Shown here: piece by piece, positions 54,728 through 63,093 of the stretch
Layout: each line of letters begins with the position of its first letter
Position numbering within the stretch: the stretch's first letter is position 1
Source: Planctomycetota bacterium
GTDB lineage: Bacteria; Planctomycetota; UBA1135; GCA-002686595
NCBI GenBank assembly: GCA_016795325.1
Contig: JAEUHY010000024.1
Coordinates: forward strand, 1-64,000
Direction of reading: 5' to 3'
Length of the DNA stretch: 64,000 nt
Translations under genes and position numbers: made by a program
The notes under the pieces: generated by a model
What the model was told of the DNA's origin: nothing
Database searches by the model: none
The model's input: only the letters and a program-made list of their open reading frames with translations

Positions 54728-56215
54728 TCACTCGAAGCCGCGGTGCTCGCCGCCCGTGACGGCCGAGATCTTCTCGAGCTGTTCGCGGTACCAGGCGCTG
54801 TCGGAGTACACGATCGTGTGCACCACGACCTTGTGGAAGCGATTGAGTTCGGCGAGGTGCCAGGTCACGCGGTTCCAGTGCACGTAAGTGCCGATGTCGG
54901 GCTCGCCTGACGAGAGCAGGAACGCCGTGTCGAGGTCGGGATTGCTGACCACCTGTTCGAGCAGCTTCCAGATGTCCTTGCGCTGGCCGCGGCGCGCCTT
55001 CTCGACGAATTCGAGCGCGCGCTTGCGCGTCTTGGCGGTCAGATCGGCCGGCGTGTGCGGCTCGAACGACTCGACCTCTTCGGCGTAGGTGAACACGTTG
55101 AACTTGAGCTGCCCCTCGAGGCGCTCGAGCACCGCCGCGAGCTCCTTGTACGCCGCTTGCGCCTTGGTCCCATCCCCGCTCTTCAAGCGGCCCTGCATGG
55201 CCGCCGAAGCGTCGATCATGAACGCCGCGTGGTCGCTCGCGATCTGCACGCCGTGGTAGGCGACCGAACGCGGCTCGTCGCCGCCGCCCGCGCCGGCGGC
55301 GCCTTCGGGGAACACGAAGCTCTCGCGGTTGTCGCGCCACCACGCCTCCCACGCGGCGCGCTGGCGGTGCTTTTGGTGCGTCAACTCCTGCAGCCGCTTG
55401 ACCGCGCGCGCAGCCACCGCCGGACGCGCGTCGGCGAGCGCGCGGATCAGCGCGTCGACCGCAGTCTTCGTGCGCACTCCGCCGAGGTTGTCGACCGCCT
55501 GCATGCGCGGGCGCCAATCGGTATCGCTCAACGCCGCACTACTCCACGCTTCGTGCGCCGCCGGATAACACTCGGCCGCCGCCGCGAGCAACGCACAGCG
55601 CACGCCGCCGTCCTTGTCCTTCAGGCCCTTGAGCAACGCGGCCTGGTGCGCGGGCGCATCGATGCGGCACAGCGCCTCGAGCGCGTTGGCGCGCAGGATC
55701 TCGTCCTTGTCGCCGAGCATCGCGGTCAGCAGCTTCACCGCGTCGGGGACCTTGATCTTCCCCGCGGCGCGTGCAGCGGCGCGGCGCGTGCCGAGGTCCT
55801 TGTCGCGCAGCGCGCTGAGCACGTGCTCGCCGAACGCAGCGTCGCGGTACTCGCCGAGCACCTCGACGCACCACTGCCGCACCCAGGCGAGCTTGGCCTC
55901 GTCGACCTCCACCGCCACGCGGCGGCGCGCGTACGGATCGGTGATGCGCCGCAGCCCGTCCCACACGACGTCGCGGTAGTGCGCCTGCGGCAAGTAGCCG
56001 CCGCCGCGGTCCTCCCACATGCGCAGCACCTCGAGCATCAGCTCGACCGCCGCGAGGTTGTTGAGCCGCACGCAGATCTCGGCGCCTTCGCGGCACTCCT
56101 GCTCCTCGGTGCGCCCGAACTTGGAGCGCGCCTCTTCGAGCTCCGGTGACGGCGCGGCTTTTTGGGCCTGAGCCAGACCGACGAACAGCAGGAACACCAG
56201 CAGAAAATGGGACAT
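54728..56215 (-). CDS. Secreted HEAT-repeat protein with VWA-like C-terminal domain
   Basis: From ATG 56215 the 495-residue protein has a signal peptide ending near LAQAQK. HEAT repeats cover about 90-290 ([38 protein letters not shown]). The C-terminal 180 residues resemble a von Willebrand A fold: SDHAAFMIDASAAM at the first strand, LEQVVSNPDLDTAFLLSSGEP and VVVHTIVYSD. The metal site reads DASAA instead of DxSxS, so MIDAS binding may be weakened. It is likely an exported interaction protein. Confidence 0.82.
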   Translation of the reverse strand: MSHFLLVFLLFVGLAQAQKAAPSPELEEARSKFGRTEEQECREGAEICVRLNNLAAVELMLEVLRMWEDRGGGYLPQAHYRDVVWDGLRRITDPYARRRVAVEVDEAKLAWVRQWCVEVLGEYRDAAFGEHVLSALRDKDLGTRRAAARAAGKIKVPDAVKLLTAMLGDKDEILRANALEALCRIDAPAHQAALLKGLKDKDGGVRCALLAAAAECYPAAHEAWSSAALSDTDWRPRMQAVDNLGGVRTKTAVDALIRALADARPAVAARAVKRLQELTHQKHRQRAAWEAWWRDNRESFVFPEGAAGAGGGDEPRSVAYHGVQIASDHAAFMIDASAAMQGRLKSGDGTKAQAAYKELAAVLERLEGQLKFNVFTYAEEVESFEPHTPADLTAKTRKRALEFVEKARRGQRKDIWKLLEQVVSNPDLDTAFLLSSGEPDIGTYVHWNRVTWHLAELNRFHKVVVHTIVYSDSAWYREQLEKISAVTGGEHRGFE

Positions 56216-56333
56216 GGCGGAACGCGCCGGGGTGGGCGCGGCGACGGGGGATCGCCGCATTACGCCAGCTGCGCGCGCAACGCGCCACCCTCACGCCCAC
56301 GAGCACGCCGCACAGCGCCGCTCACCAACCCGT

Positions 56334-56354
56334 GGGAGCGGCGGACGCGCTCCC
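56334..56354 (-). terminator. Hairpin directly after the response regulator
   Basis: GGGAGCG (56334-56340) pairs with CGCTCCC (56348-56354) around a 7-nt loop, touching the stop codon of the regulator gene. The following bases on the minus strand are not T-rich, so termination strength is uncertain. Confidence 0.4.
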
Positions 56355-57038
56355 TCAGGACTGCATCAGGCCTTCGCGGATCGCCAGGCGCGCGAGCTCC
56401 GCCGTCGAGTGGCAGTCGAGCTTGCGCTGCAGGTTTTCGCGGTGTTTCTTGGCGGTTCCCAGGCTGATCGACAGCTCGCGCGCGACGTCCTTGTTGCTCT
56501 TGCCCAGCGCCAGCAGTTGGAACACCTCGCGCTCGCGCGCGGTGAGCGATTCGACGCGGCTGGCCGAGCTCGGCTGCATCGGCTCGCCGCGACGCATCTT
56601 CGCCACCAAGCCTCCCGCGACCTTGGGCGAGAGGTACGGGCGGCCCTCGAACACCGCTTCGATGCCCAGCAACAACTCGCTCGGCTCGGAGTCCTTCGAG
56701 AGGTAACCGTCGGCGCCGGCGCGCATCGCCTGGTCGACGAACGACTCGCCCTCGTGGTGCGTGAGCATCACGATGCGCAGCTTGGGGTGCGCGGCGCGCA
56801 GCGGCGCGATGGCGTCCAGTCCCGAGAGGCCGGCCATCGAGATGTCGAGCAGGACGACGTCGGGCTTGATCAGCGCGATGCGGTCGATCGCTGCGCGCGC
56901 GTCGCCGCTGTCCCCCACCACTTCGATCTGCTCGGACTGCGCGAGCAGGCTTTTGAACGCGGCGCGCAGAATGCTCTGGTCGTCGACCAGGTAGACACGA
57001 ATCTTCGGCTTGGAAGTGGTGTTCGAGGAAGTGGCCAT
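56355..57038 (-). CDS. NarL/FixJ-type response regulator
   Basis: The 227-residue protein (ATG 57038) has a receiver domain at about 13-130 with the acidic pair near 19-20, phospho-acceptor Asp65 in DVVLLDISM, MLTHHE and YLSKDSEPSEL. The LuxR-type HTH (about 160-220) contains LTAREREVFQLLALGKSNKDV and SLGTAKKHRENLQRKL. It should be phosphorylated by the histidine kinase encoded 53 bp upstream on the same strand, forming one two-component operon with the kinase gene first. Confidence 0.94.
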   Translation of the reverse strand: MATSSNTTSKPKIRVYLVDDQSILRAAFKSLLAQSEQIEVVGDSGDARAAIDRIALIKPDVVLLDISMAGLSGLDAIAPLRAAHPKLRIVMLTHHEGESFVDQAMRAGADGYLSKDSEPSELLLGIEAVFEGRPYLSPKVAGGLVAKMRRGEPMQPSSASRVESLTAREREVFQLLALGKSNKDVARELSISLGTAKKHRENLQRKLDCHSTAELARLAIREGLMQS

Positions 57039-57091
57039 GGATCGGAGTCGGAGCGGAGGAGTCGGGTGGAGACGGAGGAGCGCGAAGCGGG

Positions 57092-58636
57092 TCAGCGCTG
57101 GCGCGGCAAGCGCAGCTCGAAGCGTGCGCCGCCCAGTTCGGGGGAGCGGGTGACCGCGAGTTCGCCGCCGTGTTCGTCGGCGATCTTCTTGCAGAAGGCG
57201 AGCCCCAAGCCTGTGCCGGTCGCCTTGGTGGTCGTGAAGGGTTTGAACAAGGTCGTGCGCACGCTCTCGGCGACGCCCGGACCGTCGTCCTCCACGCTGA
57301 GCAGCACCAAACCGCGCGTTTCGCCGTGCGCTTCGAGTTGGACGCGCACCGCGCCGCTGGAGGCCTCGAGCGCGTTCTTGAGCAGGTTGGTGAGCAGTTC
57401 CTCGAGCAACTGCCGGTCGGCGTCGAAGCACAGGTCCGCGGGCTCGACCAGCGTGCGCACGTCCGCGCCGCGGCGCACGATGTCAGGACGCAGGCTGCGC
57501 ACGGTCGCGTCGAGCAGTTCGGAGGCCTTCACGGTGCGGATCTGGAGCTGCAACGGCCGCGTGAACGACAACGTGCGGCGCATGAGGGCTTCGAGCTTTT
57601 GCATGCGCGTCACGAGGTCTTCCAGCACCGCGCGATCGTCTTCGCCCAGCTGCTTGGCGACCGCGCGCAAAGCGACATTCACCGCGGTGATCGGGTTCTT
57701 GATCTCGTGCGCGAGCACGGCGGCGGACTCGCCGATGGTCGCCAGCGCGCGCAACATCGACGTCTCCGTGCGCTGCGCGCGCTTGAGTTCGTTGATGTTG
57801 CGTCCTTCGGGGATGATCAGCCGCACCACGCCCGCTTCATCGCGCACGGGCGTGAGCGAGAAGTCGATGCAGATCGGCTCGCCTTCGCGGGTGCGGTAGT
57901 ACGTCTCGAAGCGCACGAACTCGCCCGTCGCAGCGCGTTCGAGCGCCTCGCGCACGCGTTGCCGCTCGCCTTCGTCGGGCCACCAGGGCGTGTCCCAGAA
58001 CGGGCGGCCGAGCACGTCTTCGCGCGCGACATGCGCCGAGTCGAGCGCGGTGCGGTTGACCTCGAGCACGCAACCCTCGGCGTCGAGCAGGCCCATCGAC
58101 TGGAACGAGCTGTCGAAGATCGCGCGGAAGCGGCGCTCGCTCTCGGCCAGCGCGCGCTCCACCTCGAGCCGCGCGGTCACATCGCGGAACGAGCCGACGA
58201 ACAGCGGCGGAAGGCCGCCGGGCATCTCGGCGCGCGCCACCGAGAGCTCGCAGCGCGCGCGCGAGCCGTCCTTGCGCAGCACCTCGAACTCGCGCGTGCG
58301 GCCGAGGATGTGCGTCACGCCCGTACGCCTGTAGTTGGCGAGGTATCCGTCGTGCTGCGATTGATGCGGCTCGGGCATCAAGAGCTTGATGTTGCGCCCC
58401 CGCAGTTCCTCCGGCGTCCAGCCGAACACGTGCTCGACCGAAGCGCTGGCCGTCACGATCACGCCGAACTCATCGATGGCCAGCGTCGGGTCGAGCACCG
58501 AACCGAGCAGCGCTTCGTACAGCACATCGCCGACGCCGAGCGGGTGCGCAGACGCGTGGCGCTCGGCGGGCGAGCCCTGCGCCGGCCGGGTCGAAGCGCT
58601 AGAGGTCTCCGGGCGCGGCTGGAAGGTGTTCGACAT
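57092..58636 (-). CDS. Double-PAS sensor histidine kinase (FixL/NtrB-like)
   Basis: The 514-residue protein has no membrane spans. PAS1 (about 45-165) contains LLMPEPHQSQHDGYLANY, a FixL-family block. PAS2 (about 170-285) follows. The dimerisation domain has the H-box LAHEIKNPITAVN with His near 309, and the ATPase domain has LLTNLLKNALEAS, VEDDGPG and TTKATGTGLGLAF. It is a soluble sensor of a small molecule, redox state or gas. The PAS1 block resembles FixL but I cannot confirm the heme-binding His. It is divergent from the Usp genes across 521 bp. Confidence 0.93.
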   Translation of the reverse strand: MSNTFQPRPETSSASTRPAQGSPAERHASAHPLGVGDVLYEALLGSVLDPTLAIDEFGVIVTASASVEHVFGWTPEELRGRNIKLLMPEPHQSQHDGYLANYRRTGVTHILGRTREFEVLRKDGSRARCELSVARAEMPGGLPPLFVGSFRDVTARLEVERALAESERRFRAIFDSSFQSMGLLDAEGCVLEVNRTALDSAHVAREDVLGRPFWDTPWWPDEGERQRVREALERAATGEFVRFETYYRTREGEPICIDFSLTPVRDEAGVVRLIIPEGRNINELKRAQRTETSMLRALATIGESAAVLAHEIKNPITAVNVALRAVAKQLGEDDRAVLEDLVTRMQKLEALMRRTLSFTRPLQLQIRTVKASELLDATVRSLRPDIVRRGADVRTLVEPADLCFDADRQLLEELLTNLLKNALEASSGAVRVQLEAHGETRGLVLLSVEDDGPGVAESVRTTLFKPFTTTKATGTGLGLAFCKKIADEHGGELAVTRSPELGGARFELRLPRQR

Positions 58637-59157
58637 GCGTGGCGCCTGCGCCGAGTGCTGGCGCGTCTAGAGGGGGGTGACGATCGGCTGAGCCGGATGC
58701 GACTCGAACATGGAAGGCGCGGCGAACATAACCGGAGCGAGCAACGCTCGACGCGGCAATGCTAGGTCAGTTGGAAACGCCCCCCGTGCGGCGAAGTGCG
58801 TACCGGCCGAAGGTGTTGGGCGTAGCGCTCGGCCACGTGCTGCGAGGCGGGCGCGAACTTCGGGCGCTACGCAGTCGGCAATCGGCCGCTACGGAGTTCG
58901 TCCCGCCGGGGCAGCGCGGCGGCTGCGGCTAGTGTCCCGGTCCGCGCGCCCGCGCGGGTGGCCACGCAGCGAGCGCTGCGCGAGTCGCAGTCGTGCGCGG
59001 CGCGAGCACCGCCGCACTGGCCCGCGCGCGCCCGCGCCGAACGGCGAGAACGTCGGATCCGCGCCTCGAAGATCCCCGCGCTCTGGTTAGGTTGCAGCCG
59101 CACGTAGCGCGCCGGGCAGCCCCCCGTCGCCCCTCTCGAACCCAAGCTTCGACGCCC
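58637..59157. other. Divergent control region between the sensor kinase and the Usp genes
   Basis: These 521 bases carry no believable gene. They must contain the promoters of the two-component operon (-) and the Usp operon (+), and are the natural place for binding sites of the NarL-type regulator. I see several short inverted repeats such as GCAGCGAGCGCTGC near 58965, but none clearly repeated or spaced like an operator. Confidence 0.5.
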
Positions 59158-60504
59158 ATGAACATCCTCTGCGGTACGGACTTCTCTGAACCTTCCGAGA
59201 CGGCGGCCCGCGCCGCGGCGCGCCTGAGCGCTGCGTTCCGCTCCCGTTTGCACCTCGTGCACATCGCGCAACTGCCGGGAATCCGCGCGGAAGGCGACGG
59301 CGCCGTGCAGGCTTCGAGCCACGAAGAGTTCGAGCGGCGACGCAAGCTGCTCGCCGACCTCGCCGGCCGCCTGCGCGCGCTGGGCGCGAATGTGCAGGAG
59401 CACCTCGCGGAAGGCGTTCCCGATGAACGGCTGCTCGCCCTGGCGCGCGAACTGAGCGTCGACTGCATCGTGATCGCGCCTATCGGCGACCGCGTGCCCA
59501 CCTTGTGGAGCCTGGGCGGCGTCGCGATGCGCGTGGTGAAGGGCTCGCACGTGCCCACGCTCGTGGTGCGCGAGGAGTCGAGCATCGAGGCGTGGCTGCG
59601 CGGCGCGCGCGAGCTGCGTGTGATGCTGGGCGTCGACGCCCGCACGCCGATCGAAGGCCCCGCGGCCGCGCTCGAGCGCTTTGCGCGCGCGGGCAAGCTC
59701 GAAGTCATCGCCGGCCTGGTCTACGCGCGCGGCGAGCGCCGCGACGCTCCGCGCGAGCGCTACGAAGCCGAGCTGCTGCACGGCCTGGGCCAGCGCGTCG
59801 GCGCCATCGCCGGCAAGCAGCCGCAGCTGCGCGTGCTCGCGGGCTGGGGCCGCGTCGCGGAACACGTGCTCGAACTCGCCGCGCTCGAGGCCGCGGACCT
59901 GGTCGTGGTCGGCACGCACCGCCGAACCGGAATGGACCGCCTCGTGCACGGCTCGGTGTCGCTCGATCTGATCGGCGCGTCGGCGCGCAACGTGCTCACC
60001 TGCCCGCTCGAGTACGCCCAGACCCGTCCGAACGCGGTGCGGCGCGAGTACCGGCGCGTGCTCGTTCCGGTCGACCTGTCCGAGTTCTCCGCACGCGCGG
60101 TGGAGCACGCTGCGAGCTTGCTGCCCAAGGGCGGCGTGTTGCAGCTCGTGCACGTCGCGGCGCCCTACATGCCGCCGCCGCTCGACTACGGCGCGCTGGT
60201 GAGCGTTCCTCCGCCTGCGCCTGAAGAGACGGCGCGCGTCGACGCGGAAGTGCGCCGCAAGCTGCTCGCGCTGGCCCCGCCCGACGCCGCGGCGCGCCAC
60301 ATCGAGACGCACGTCGAGATCGTGCGCGCGTTCAACGCCGTCGAGCAGATCTGCGCCGCCGGGCAACGCTTGGAGTCGGATGTGATCTGCCTCTCGACGC
60401 ACGGCCGTTCGGGCCTCTCGAAGCTGGTGCTCGGCTCCGTCGCCGAAGGCGTCATCCGCCACGCCCACACGCCGGTGCTCGTCATTCCGCCCCGCGTCCA
60501 CTAA
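59158..60504 (+). CDS. Universal stress protein with three Usp domains
   Basis: The 448-residue protein (ATG 59158) has Usp domains at about 1-140 (MNILCGTDFSEPSE), 148-285 (the weakest start, with VVVGTHRRTGMDRLVHGS at its end) and 300-445 (RRVLVPVDLSEFSARAVEHA, ending CLSTHGRSGLSKLVLGSVAE and VLVIPP). The ATP-binding G-2x-G-9x-G(S/T) motif is visible in domains 2 and 3 and disturbed in domain 1 (APIGDRVPTLWSLGGVA). It heads a probable operon with the 60524 gene (19-bp gap). Confidence 0.9.
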   Translation: MNILCGTDFSEPSETAARAAARLSAAFRSRLHLVHIAQLPGIRAEGDGAVQASSHEEFERRRKLLADLAGRLRALGANVQEHLAEGVPDERLLALARELSVDCIVIAPIGDRVPTLWSLGGVAMRVVKGSHVPTLVVREESSIEAWLRGARELRVMLGVDARTPIEGPAAALERFARAGKLEVIAGLVYARGERRDAPRERYEAELLHGLGQRVGAIAGKQPQLRVLAGWGRVAEHVLELAALEAADLVVVGTHRRTGMDRLVHGSVSLDLIGASARNVLTCPLEYAQTRPNAVRREYRRVLVPVDLSEFSARAVEHAASLLPKGGVLQLVHVAAPYMPPPLDYGALVSVPPPAPEETARVDAEVRRKLLALAPPDAAARHIETHVEIVRAFNAVEQICAAGQRLESDVICLSTHGRSGLSKLVLGSVAEGVIRHAHTPVLVIPPRVH

Positions 60505-60523
60505 TCCGAGGATCCGTGCCGCC

Positions 60524-61393
60524 ATGTCCGCGCCGTTCCAACGCATCGTCGTCGGCCTCGACCTCGCGCCCGCGGACTGCAGCCCGACCAGCGGCAGCCT
60601 CGCTGCATACCGGACGGCGCTGTGGCTCGCGGGCGGCGGCGGCGCCCAGGTCGTGCTGCTGCACTCGCTGGCGCAGCAGGAGTACTTCGATCCGTTGACG
60701 AACGAGCTCGTCGCGCTGTGCGGCAGCGTGTCACCCGAAGGGCGCGCGCGGCTCAGCACCCTGCTCGAAGAGCTGCGCGCACGCGGCGCGACTCCGAGCA
60801 CGGTCGACAGCCGCGAGCCAGCGCCGGTCGCGCTCGCGCGCGAGGTCGCGCAGCGCAACGCGGACCTGGTGCTGCTGGGCAAACACGACGGACGCGAGGT
60901 CGATGCGTCGCGCATCGGCCCGATCGCGCTGCGCGTGCTGCGCGAAGCGACGACAGCGGTGTGGGCCGTGACGCCCGGCCGGCCGATCGAGCCGCGCACG
61001 ATCGTCGCCGCGACGGACCTCACGCAGACTTCGAGCGAAGCCGTGGCCTGCGCCGACCGGATCGCGGCGCTCGCGGGCGCCGAGCTGCACGTGGTGCACG
61101 TGCAACCGCCCGCGCTTCACACCCGCCCTGGCTCGACGTCGGAGCGCGAGCAGCGCACGCGCGAAGCGATGACGGCGAGCCTGCCCGCCGAGCGGCGTGC
61201 GGCCGCCAAGCTCCACCTGCGCGTGAATTCGCCGGCGCAGGGCGTGCTCGAGCTGTGCGAAGAACTCGAGCCGGACCTCGTGGTGTTCGGCGCCTTGGCC
61301 CACCGGCGCGACAAGCCCGGCGTCATCGGCTCGACCGCCGAGCGGCTCATCGGCAGGCTCGAGACGTCGCTCCTCGTGCTGCGTCCCACGTAG
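60524..61393 (+). CDS. Universal stress protein with two Usp domains
   Basis: The 289-residue protein has Usp domains at about 1-145 (FQRIVVGLDLAP, then ADLVLLGKHDGREVDASRIG) and 152-288 (RTIVAATDLTQTSSEAVACA, ending LVVFGALAHRRDKPGVIGSTAERLI). Such proteins bind ATP or AMP and help survival under starvation, oxidative stress or low oxygen. Its partner is the three-domain protein upstream; the CBS-pair gene converges with it downstream. Confidence 0.9.
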   Translation: MSAPFQRIVVGLDLAPADCSPTSGSLAAYRTALWLAGGGGAQVVLLHSLAQQEYFDPLTNELVALCGSVSPEGRARLSTLLEELRARGATPSTVDSREPAPVALAREVAQRNADLVLLGKHDGREVDASRIGPIALRVLREATTAVWAVTPGRPIEPRTIVAATDLTQTSSEAVACADRIAALAGAELHVVHVQPPALHTRPGSTSEREQRTREAMTASLPAERRAAAKLHLRVNSPAQGVLELCEELEPDLVVFGALAHRRDKPGVIGSTAERLIGRLETSLLVLRPT

Positions 61394-61426
61394 CTGCGCC
61401 CCGCGTAACCACAGGCGCGCAGCCAG

Positions 61427-61447
61427 CGCGGGCGCCGCGCGCCCGTG
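61427..61447. terminator. Hairpin between convergent Usp and CBS genes
   Basis: CGCGGGCG (61427-61434) pairs with CGCCCGTG (61440-61447), with one G-T pair and a 5-nt loop, in the 63-bp gap between convergent genes. It could end transcription from both sides, though T-runs are short. Confidence 0.4.
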
Positions 61448-61456
61448 TTGCGCTCC

Positions 61457-61963
61457 TCAGCGCGCCTCGGCCACGGCGCGCACCACGTCGAGCGTGGTCA
61501 CGATGCCGACGAGTTTGCCCTCGTCCACCACGATCACGCGGTGGATGCCTTCGCGCACCATCAACGCGCACACCGAACGCAGCGACGCGCTCGGCGCCAC
61601 GGTGATCGGATCGGGACTCATCAACTGTTCGACGGTCTCCGAATCGCCCAGGCGCGGTCCGTAGTCCTCCATCGAGAACAGGCTGTCGTCGTCGGACTCG
61701 TCTTCGCCGAGGGCGGCGTCGGGGAAGAGCGAGCGATCGTCGCGCGCGCCGCGGCCTTGGCGCAGGTGTTCGGGCTGCGCGACGTCGCGCACGGAGAGCA
61801 CTCCGACGAGCCGTCCCTGCCGATCGACGACCGGCGCACCGCTGATCCGCATGTCGGTCAAGGTGCGCACCGCTTCGTCCAAGGAACTGTGCGGATCGAG
61901 CCGCAGAACCTTGGACTTCATGATGTCGCGCGCAGTCAGTTTGGAGAGCGAGGAGAAGGTCAT
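61457..61963 (-). CDS. CBS-domain pair protein
   Basis: The 168-residue protein has CBS1 at about 10-68 (TARDIMKSKVLRLDPHSSLDEA, ISGAPVVDRQGRLVGVLSVRD) and CBS2 at about 108-165 (VEQLMSPDPITVAPSASL, HRVIVVDEGKLVGIVTTLDVV). They are joined by an acidic linker of about 35 residues. CBS pairs bind adenine nucleotides. Next to Usp proteins and a PAS kinase this suggests sensing of energy or redox state, but that is inference. Confidence 0.92.
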   Translation of the reverse strand: MTFSSLSKLTARDIMKSKVLRLDPHSSLDEAVRTLTDMRISGAPVVDRQGRLVGVLSVRDVAQPEHLRQGRGARDDRSLFPDAALGEDESDDDSLFSMEDYGPRLGDSETVEQLMSPDPITVAPSASLRSVCALMVREGIHRVIVVDEGKLVGIVTTLDVVRAVAEAR

Positions 61964-62133
61964 GGCTGCCTCTTTTCGAGGAGGTTGCGGCGAAGTCCGG
62001 CTGCACCGATGCGCGCCGCCTGGGTTCCGCCCTGCGCTAGAGGCTAGGGGCGCCGCGCGGAGGTGTGGGTCAGCACCAAATCGCAGGCGGCGACGGCGCT
62101 GGGCGTAGACGGGGCGACCCTACAATCGCGCCC

Positions 62134-63093
62134 ATGCCCCTCCGCAGCCTGCTCGTGTATTTGGCGTGCGTCGCCGCGCTCCCTGCGCCGGCGTCGGCGA
62201 TCGCCCGCGCGCCCCAAGCGCAAGCCCCCAAACCGCGTGTCGACACCCGCGCCCAGGCCGACGCCCTGCTCGCGGCGCGCCGTTTCGCCGAAGCCGAGGC
62301 CGCTTACGTCGAGCACCTGCGGCGCGCGCCCAACGACGGCGAAGCGTGGAACCAACTCGGCGTGTGCCAGTTCTCGCGCCGCAGTTACCTCGCCGCCGCC
62401 GAGTCCTTCGCCAAGGCGGACGGCCTGGGGCTGAAGTCCGCCGATCTGCTCAACAACCTCGGCGCCGCGCAGTTCTTGAGCGAACGCACGGCGCAGGCGC
62501 GCACGACCTTCGAGCGCAGCCTTGCCGCGGCGCCGGGCAACTCGCGCGCGCACCTGTTCCTCGCGCGCATCGCCGTGCGCGACAACGACGCGGCGCGCGC
62601 GGAGAGCCAGTTCAAGCTCGCGGTGGCCGGCGACGCACCCGACCCGGCTGCGCTGTACCACTTCGGCGCGTTCCTGCTGCAGGAGCGGCGCCTCGAAGAA
62701 GCCAAGGCGCAGCTGGAGCGCGCCGTGGGTTCCGACGCGACCTACGCATCGGCGCACCACTCGCTGGGCCTGGTGCTGCGGCGCATGGGCGACAGCGCGG
62801 GCGCAGCGCGGCACCTCGCGCGCTTTCGCGAGCTGACCGAACTCGAGGTCGGCACCGAGCGCCAGATGATGCGCGTCTCCGCGTCGCTGAAGGCCTGCTA
62901 CAAGGAAATCGAGAACGGCAATCTCGAGGCGGCGCTCACGCTCGCGCTCGAAGCCGCCGACGAGGGCCCGCAGTTTCCGGTCGTGCACCAGACCGTGGCC
63001 GATGTGTACCGACGCATGGGCCGCACGGCGGAAGCCGAGGTCGCCGCGCGCAAGGCGAAGGAACTCACGCAGTCGCAGGGAGGCGCGAAGTGA
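62134..63093 (+). CDS. Secreted TPR protein
   Basis: The ATG at 62134 (MPLRSLLVYLACV) gives 319 residues with a signal peptide ending near ASAIA. TPR units run from about 40 to 315: ARRFAEAEAAYVEHLRRAPNDGE, YLAAAESFAKADGL, AQARTTFERSLAAAPGN, RLEEAKAQLERAVGSD, and a final MGRTAEAEVAARKAKEL. It is likely a protein-interaction scaffold outside the cytoplasm. Its stop overlaps the next gene's start by 4 bp (GTGA), so the two are translationally coupled. Confidence 0.9.
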   Translation: MPLRSLLVYLACVAALPAPASAIARAPQAQAPKPRVDTRAQADALLAARRFAEAEAAYVEHLRRAPNDGEAWNQLGVCQFSRRSYLAAAESFAKADGLGLKSADLLNNLGAAQFLSERTAQARTTFERSLAAAPGNSRAHLFLARIAVRDNDAARAESQFKLAVAGDAPDPAALYHFGAFLLQERRLEEAKAQLERAVGSDATYASAHHSLGLVLRRMGDSAGAARHLARFRELTELEVGTERQMMRVSASLKACYKEIENGNLEAALTLALEAADEGPQFPVVHQTVADVYRRMGRTAEAEVAARKAKELTQSQGGAK

